Shown one piece after another: positions 59,576 to 64,000 of a stretch of 64,000 bases of DNA. Every line of letters begins with the position of its first letter. The stretch's first letter is position 1. The notes below the pieces were generated by a model. It saw nothing but the letters and a program-made list of their open reading frames with translations. It was not told the DNA's origin and did not search any database. Source of the stretch: Streptomyces rimosus subsp. rimosus (GTDB taxonomy: Bacteria > Actinomycetota > Actinomycetes > Streptomycetales > Streptomycetaceae); NCBI RefSeq assembly GCF_000720725.1, contig NZ_JOCQ01000029.1, positions 23,048 to 87,047 of the forward strand. Reading direction: 5' to 3'. A program made the translations under genes and the position numbers.

Positions 59576-61249
59576 GTGGCAATCGATCCCGCGGAGCTGA
59601 TCAGCCGGGCGAAGGCATGGCAGGCCGAGGACCCCGACCTCGAAACCCGCGAAGAGCTGGGCAAGCTCATCGACGCGGAGGATCTGGACGAGCTGGCGGC
59701 CCGGTTCGCGGGCACCCTCCAGTTCGGCACCGCCGGGCTGCGCGGTGAGCTGGGCGCGGGCCCGATGCGGATGAACCGCGCCGTCGTCATCCGCGCGGCG
59801 GCCGGGCTGGCCGCGTACCTGAAGGACCAGGGGCAGGCCGGGGGCCTGGTCGTGATCGGGTACGACGCCCGCTACAAGAGCGCGGACTTCGCGCGGGACA
59901 CCGCGGCCGTGATGGTGGGCGCCGGGCTGCGCGCCGCGGTGCTGCCGCGTCCGCTGCCCACGCCCGTGCTCGCCTTCGCCATACGGCACCTGGGCGCGGT
60001 CGCGGGCGTCGAGGTCACCGCCAGCCACAACCCGCCGCGCGACAACGGCTACAAGGTGTACCTGGGCGACGGTTCGCAGATCGTGCCGCCGGCGGACGGG
60101 CTGATCGCCGAGCGCATCGCGGCGGTGCGGTCGCTGAACGACGTGCCGCGGCCCGAGGAGGGCTGGGAGGTGCTGGGCGAGGACGTGCTCCAGGCGTACC
60201 TGGCCCGTACGGACGCCGTGCTGACGCCGGGCTCGCCGCGCGACACCCAGGTGGTCTACACGCCGATGCACGGCGTCGGCCGGGACGTGCTGGTGGCCGC
60301 CTTCGCGCGGGCCGGGTTCCCGGCGCCGACCGTGGTCGCCGAGCAGGCCGAACCGGACCCGGACTTCCCGACCGTGGCCTTCCCCAACCCGGAGGAGCCG
60401 GGCGCGATGGACCTGTCCTTCGCCACGGCGCGCTCCGTCGGCCCGGACATCGTCATCGCCAACGACCCGGACGCGGACCGCTGCGCCGTCGCCGTACCGG
60501 CCCCCGGTACCGAGGCGGGCTGGCGCATGCTGCGCGGTGACGAGGTCGGCGCGCTGCTGGCCGCGCACCTGGTCAGCAAGCAGGCGTCCGGCACCTTCGC
60601 CACCACGATCGTGTCATCCACGCTGATGTCGCGGATCGCCGCCGCGGCCACCCTGCCGTACGAGGAGACGCTGACCGGCTTCAAGTGGCTGGCCCGCGTG
60701 GACGGCCTGCGGTACGCGTACGAGGAGGCGCTGGGCTACTGCGTCGACCCCGAGGGCGTCCGCGACAAGGACGGCATCACCGCCGCCCTGCTGATCACCG
60801 AGCTGGCCGCCGAGCTGAAGCAGTCCGGCCGTACGCTCGGCGACCTGCTGGACGACCTCGCGCTGGAATTCGGCCTGCACGCCACCGACCAGCTCTCCGT
60901 CCGCGTCGAGGACCTGTCCCTGATCGCCGGCGCCATGCGCCGGCTGCGCGAGCAGCCGCCGGCCGCGCTGGCGGGCCTGGCCGTGTCGTCCTCCGACGAC
61001 CTCGCGCAGGGGACGGACACGCTGCCGCCCACCGACGGCCTGCGCTACTACCTCGCGGGTACGGAGCAGGACGGCGTCGAGGGCGGCCGGGTGGTGGTCC
61101 GGCCCAGCGGTACCGAGCCCAAGCTGAAGTGCTACCTGGAGGTCGTGGTACCGGTCGCCGACGCGCAGGGGCTGGCCGCGGCCCGCGCCAAGGCCGACGA
61201 GGTGCTCGCCGCGGTCAAGGCGGATCTGTCCGCCGCGGCGGGCATCTGA
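59576..61249 (+). CDS. manB: Phosphohexomutase (phosphomannomutase / phosphoglucomutase family)
   Basis: 557 residues from GTG with CAGGAG six bases upstream. The alpha-D-phosphohexomutase motifs are present: LQFGTAGLRGELGAGPMRMN, VEVTASHNPPRDNGYKVYLG with the phosphoserine, NDPDADRCAVAV for Mg2+, TGFKWLARVDG for the sugar ring and VVVRPSGTEPKLKCYLEV for phosphate. The length fits the actinobacterial and eukaryotic PGM2-like branch, which may interconvert hexose or pentose 1- and 5/6-phosphates. Next to PNP it could move ribose 1-phosphate to ribose 5-phosphate; this is inference. Hairpin terminator follows. Confidence 0.92.
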   Translation: MAIDPAELISRAKAWQAEDPDLETREELGKLIDAEDLDELAARFAGTLQFGTAGLRGELGAGPMRMNRAVVIRAAAGLAAYLKDQGQAGGLVVIGYDARYKSADFARDTAAVMVGAGLRAAVLPRPLPTPVLAFAIRHLGAVAGVEVTASHNPPRDNGYKVYLGDGSQIVPPADGLIAERIAAVRSLNDVPRPEEGWEVLGEDVLQAYLARTDAVLTPGSPRDTQVVYTPMHGVGRDVLVAAFARAGFPAPTVVAEQAEPDPDFPTVAFPNPEEPGAMDLSFATARSVGPDIVIANDPDADRCAVAVPAPGTEAGWRMLRGDEVGALLAAHLVSKQASGTFATTIVSSTLMSRIAAAATLPYEETLTGFKWLARVDGLRYAYEEALGYCVDPEGVRDKDGITAALLITELAAELKQSGRTLGDLLDDLALEFGLHATDQLSVRVEDLSLIAGAMRRLREQPPAALAGLAVSSSDDLAQGTDTLPPTDGLRYYLAGTEQDGVEGGRVVVRPSGTEPKLKCYLEVVVPVADAQGLAAARAKADEVLAAVKADLSAAAGI

Positions 61250-61266
61250 CCTGACGGCGTACGCGC

Positions 61267-61302
61267 AGCGGGCCCCGGGACAGAAAGGTTCCGGGGCCCG
61301 CT
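61267..61302 (+). terminator. Terminator after the phosphohexomutase gene
   Basis: AGCGGGCCCCGG (61267-61278) pairs perfectly with CCGGGGCCCGCT (61291-61302) across 12 bases, followed by a CTTT patch. Confidence 0.8.
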
Positions 61303-61444
61303 CCGCTTTCCCGTACGGGTGACGGTTCCCCGTACGAGTGACAGCCGTACTGCACCTGCCGCAGCGCGCCCCCGCCACCGCCCGCGCTCCGGGACACGCT
61401 GGTCTGGTCCGACAACCTGCCCAGCCCTCCCAGGAGTTGCCGCA

Positions 61445-62677
61445 GTGTTCCCGACCGCGACCGGCACGGCCGTCCCCACCGCACCGGCACCGCCTCCCGC
61501 GCCCCGCCACTCCCCCGGACGAACGCCGCTCGGCCTGCTGCGCCGCGCCGGGCCCGCGCTGCTCGGCTACACCGCCGTACGCCTGCTCGGCACGCTCGTG
61601 CTGATGAAGTGGGCGCATCTCCAGCGGCACGGCCTGTGGCCGCTGCTGGCCAACCGGTGGGATTCGCGCTGGTACACGGGGATCGCCGACCACGGTTACG
61701 CGGCCTTTCTCGACCCGAGCCGGTTCGACGCGTGCAACCTCGCCTTCTTCCCGCTCTACCCGGTGGTCGTCAAGGCCGTCGCGGGCGTGACGCCGGGCTC
61801 CCGCGCGACCATCGGGCTGCTCGTCGCGGTCGGCTGTTCGCTGCTCGCCGCGTGGGGGATCTACGCGGTGGGCGAGCGCCTGCACGGACGTCGGGTGGGC
61901 ACCGTACTGGCCGTCCTGTGGGGTGCCGCACCGGTCGCCGCCGTCCAGTGGATGGGCTATACGGAGTCCCTGTTCACCGCGCTGGTGGCGTGGTCCCTGT
62001 ACGCCGTGCTGACCGACCGCTGGGTCACGGCCGGAGCGCTCTGCCTCCTCGCCGGGCTCACCCGGCCCACCGGCGTGGCGCTCATCGCGGCGGTCTGCGT
62101 CAGCGCCGCCGTGGCCCTGTGGCGCCTGCGCCGTACCGACCCCGCGCCCATGCCCTTGGCCCCGGACCGCAACCGGATGCGCCGGATCGTCCTGGGCGCG
62201 GTGCTGGCACCGCTCGGCTGGCTCGCTTACGTCGGATGGGTGGGCGTACGGCTGGGGCGCGCGGACGGCTACTTCGCGGTCCAGCGGCAGTGGCGCAACG
62301 AGTGGGACGGCGGCAAGGAGACGCTGCGCGCGCTGCGGGCCACCCTCGTCCATCAGGCGCACCCGCAGCTCTACCTGGTGGTGGTGTCGCTGGTGCTGAT
62401 CATGTCGGTGGTGCTGTTCCTGCTGTGCCTGTCCGACCACCGGTCGCTGCCGCTCCTGGTCTTCAGCGGCGTGCTCCTGGTGGTCGTCCTGGGCAGCGGC
62501 GGCGTCTATTTCCCCCGCGCGCGCTTCCTGCTGCCCGGCTTCCCGCTCCTGCTCCCCCTGGCTCTGGCCCTCGCCCGCGCCCGCCGCAGCACCGCCCTGC
62601 TGTGCCTGTCGGTCGCCGCCCTGGCATCGGCCTACTTCGGCGCGTACATGCTGCTGACGTACCGGGGCGCGCTATGA
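61445..62677 (+). CDS. Polytopic mannosyltransferase-family membrane glycosyltransferase
   Basis: 410 residues from GTG with CAGGAG upstream. About ten hydrophobic helices are seen. The first extracytoplasmic loop has LLANRWDSRWYTGIADHGYA, the W-D-S/G-x-W-Y motif of PIG-V/GT-C-like mannosyltransferases, and ACNLAFFPLYPVVVKAV follows. LLAGLTRPTGVALIAAVCVS and VYFPRARFLLPGFPLLLPLA near the end are also typical. It probably transfers mannose from polyprenyl-phosphate-mannose to lipid or protein outside the membrane. The Ala/Pro-rich N-terminus is cytoplasmic. Confidence 0.87.
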   Translation: MFPTATGTAVPTAPAPPPAPRHSPGRTPLGLLRRAGPALLGYTAVRLLGTLVLMKWAHLQRHGLWPLLANRWDSRWYTGIADHGYAAFLDPSRFDACNLAFFPLYPVVVKAVAGVTPGSRATIGLLVAVGCSLLAAWGIYAVGERLHGRRVGTVLAVLWGAAPVAAVQWMGYTESLFTALVAWSLYAVLTDRWVTAGALCLLAGLTRPTGVALIAAVCVSAAVALWRLRRTDPAPMPLAPDRNRMRRIVLGAVLAPLGWLAYVGWVGVRLGRADGYFAVQRQWRNEWDGGKETLRALRATLVHQAHPQLYLVVVSLVLIMSVVLFLLCLSDHRSLPLLVFSGVLLVVVLGSGGVYFPRARFLLPGFPLLLPLALALARARRSTALLCLSVAALASAYFGAYMLLTYRGAL

Positions 62678-62680
62678 CCT

Positions 62681-63313
62681 TCAGAGCGCGATGAGCACCG
62701 CCAGCGCCACCGCGCCCACCACGCACGGCGCGATCACCTCGTACGCCCACTTCACCACCGGCGCGCCCTGCGCGGTCTCCCGCTTGGCGCCGCGCTCGCG
62801 CAGCTCCCGCAGTTCGTCGAGGGCCCGGTCGGCGGTGGCGCGCGGCGGGGGCACCGCCGGGGCCGGGCCCAGGTGCGGGTCGTGGTGGTCCGGGCGTCCG
62901 GCGGCGCGCGCCGCCTGCCGGTTGGCCTTCTTGCGCTGCCGCAGCGACACGGGGATCGACCAGAGCTGGTACTTCGTGCCGTCCGTCGTGAAGACCTCGC
63001 TGGAGAACGACGCCCGCAGGTCCTCGACCGCCGCCCAGGGCAGCGTGACCGTACGGAACGGGTTGCGCACCACCAGCCGGTCCGCGCCCGCGCGCACCAG
63101 CGGGCGCAGCGTGAAGGCGGCCACCAGCGGCACCGCGAACAGCAGCCCGGCCACCGCCAGCAGCTTGGTGTGCGCCGCGCCGTGCACCAGCGCGTCGCCG
63201 CCCAGCCAGGCGGCGAGCGCGAGCAGCAGCACCCCGCCGGCGAGGCCGGCGGTCGAGCGGTAGCTGCGGTCCGCGTACTGCTGCTGCGGGGAGGACTGTT
63301 CCGGGCTCGTCAT
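62681..63313 (-). CDS. PH domain membrane protein
   Basis: 210 residues. Two helices near the N-terminus (TAGLAGGVLLLALAAWLGGD and LLAVAGLLFAVPLVAAFTL) precede a bacterial PH domain: RPLVRAGADRLVVRNPFRTV, TLPWAAVEDLRASFSSEVFT, QLWSIPVSLRQRKKANRQ. A third helix (VIAPCVVGAVALAVLIAL) ends it. Function unknown; PH proteins of this kind are common in actinobacteria. The stop is three bases from the stop of the convergent mannosyltransferase gene. Confidence 0.85.
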   Translation of the reverse strand: MTSPEQSSPQQQYADRSYRSTAGLAGGVLLLALAAWLGGDALVHGAAHTKLLAVAGLLFAVPLVAAFTLRPLVRAGADRLVVRNPFRTVTLPWAAVEDLRASFSSEVFTTDGTKYQLWSIPVSLRQRKKANRQAARAAGRPDHHDPHLGPAPAVPPPRATADRALDELRELRERGAKRETAQGAPVVKWAYEVIAPCVVGAVALAVLIAL

Positions 63314-63393
63314 GCTGCCGATTGTGCCTGAGCGTCCGGATGCCGGACATTGCGTTACGGCATCATTCGTACGCCCGGCTCCCCGGGTGCGTC

Positions 63394-64000
63394 TCAGGCC
63401 GCCACCAGATCGGCGTAGACCACGATGTTGTCCGGCCGGTGGCCGCCGACCAGGGCGCCGCCGCAGGTCACCAGGCGCAGCTCGGGCCGGTCGGTGTCGC
63501 CGTAGACCCGCTGGGTGGGGAAGTCCTTCTTGTCCACCTGCTGGAGCGCGCGGACGGCGAAGACCGCGGTACGGCCGTCCGCCCGGTCGACGTAGATCCG
63601 GTCCCCGACGCGGATGCGGCCCACGTCCTTCAGCACGGCGGGGCCGTCGGCGGTGTCGTAGTGGCCGATGAGGACGGCGGGGCCGGTCTCGCCGGGGGTG
63701 ACGCCCTGGTCGTACCAGCCGATGCGGCCGGCCTGCCGTACGGACGGCACCTCGACCGTGCCGTCCGGGGCCAGGCCCAGGTCCAGGACCGGTCCGGTGT
63801 TCACCCCGGCGGCCGGTATGCGGACGCGTACGGGCCTGGCGGCGGGCAGCGCGGCCGGAGCCGGGGCGCGCGGGCCCGCGGTGGGGGCGCTGGTGTTCGC
63901 GACGTGGACGGCCGGCGCCACGGAGGGGGGGCCCCCGCCCGGGCCGCCGGGGGCGAGCAGGACGCCGCCGAGCGCCAGGAGGAGCACACAGGCCGCCGGC
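63394..64000 (-). CDS. Class F sortase (5' end outside window)
   Basis: At least 202 residues; the frame is open to the window edge, so the GTG at 63987 is probably not the true start. A signal-anchor LLLALGGVLLAPG and Pro/Ala linker precede the sortase barrel: RIPAAGVNTGPVLDLGLAPD, ETGPAVLIGHYDTADGPAVL with the catalytic His, PELRLVTCGGALVGGHRPDN with the catalytic Cys and the following Arg. Class F sortases are actinobacterial transpeptidases with poorly known targets. The LADTG protein at 26362 fits class E better. Confidence 0.9.
   Translation of the reverse strand, partial: PAACVLLLALGGVLLAPGGPGGGPPSVAPAVHVANTSAPTAGPRAPAPAALPAARPVRVRIPAAGVNTGPVLDLGLAPDGTVEVPSVRQAGRIGWYDQGVTPGETGPAVLIGHYDTADGPAVLKDVGRIRVGDRIYVDRADGRTAVFAVRALQQVDKKDFPTQRVYGDTDRPELRLVTCGGALVGGHRPDNIVVYADLVAA

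Overview
The window is chromosomal DNA of a high-GC actinomycete, almost certainly a Streptomyces. Coding sequences have strongly G/C-biased third positions and frequent GTG/TTG starts. Marker genes include mycothiol S-conjugate amidase (mca), GreA, the propionyl-CoA carboxylase set (pccB, pccE, accA2, birA), the class III adenylate cyclase cya and the GAF-GGDEF protein CdgE. From memory, the order cya, birA, pccB, pccE, maf, accA2, deoR, lpd, deoD, phosphomannomutase matches the SCO49xx region of S. coelicolor; this was not checked against a database. No tRNA, rRNA, CRISPR array or recognisable insertion sequence was seen.

Layout. 0-5.5 kb: a cut-off TetR regulator, a MerR/CurA-type oxidoreductase pair with a clear dyad promoter, a DUF255 thioredoxin-fold protein, a Uma2 nuclease-fold protein and remnants of a toxin-antitoxin pair. 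5.8-9.1 kb: a 1094-residue membrane-anchored NB-ARC/TPR STAND NTPase. 9.2-15.4 kb: mca, a DUF4307 protein, greA, a DrrAB-type ABC exporter and ilvA. 15.5-26.7 kb: MarR, a sigma-like protein with a small membrane partner, metB, msrA, a thioesterase, a serine hydrolase, a DUF2786 protein, a lipoprotein L,D-transpeptidase with an ECF-type promoter, and a small LADTG (sortase E type) surface protein. 26.9-37.9 kb: hutH, cdgE, an enoyl-CoA hydratase, cya, birA, pccB, pccE, a PBP2 transpeptidase and maf.

37.9-49.1 kb looks like an accessory insert between maf and accA2. It holds a compact class I lanthipeptide locus (separate LanB elimination protein, LanB, a 53-residue precursor, LanC). It also holds a divergent TetR gene with a promoter and dyad over its own start codon, a small ABM-fold protein, DUF2180, IclR, an XRE-TPR regulator coupled to a 5-formyl-THF cyclo-ligase-like gene, and a reading frame joining an anti-sigma-type ATPase to a MOSC protein. 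The precursor core reads TGHC-SGVC-TVLVC-TVAVC: four consecutive Ser/Thr...Cys units with no spare Ser, Thr or Cys. It is the best candidate for a new system here.

50-64 kb returns to conserved chromosome: accA2, an NmrA-type oxidoreductase behind an inverted repeat, a membrane esterase, TetR, DeoR, an Lpd-like quinone reductase lacking one redox cysteine, purine nucleoside phosphorylase, a phosphohexomutase, a mannosyltransferase, a PH-domain protein and a class F sortase cut by the window end. AccA2, PccB, PccE and BirA together should form and biotinylate an acyl-CoA carboxylase. Cya and CdgE are neighbouring makers of cyclic nucleotide second messengers.
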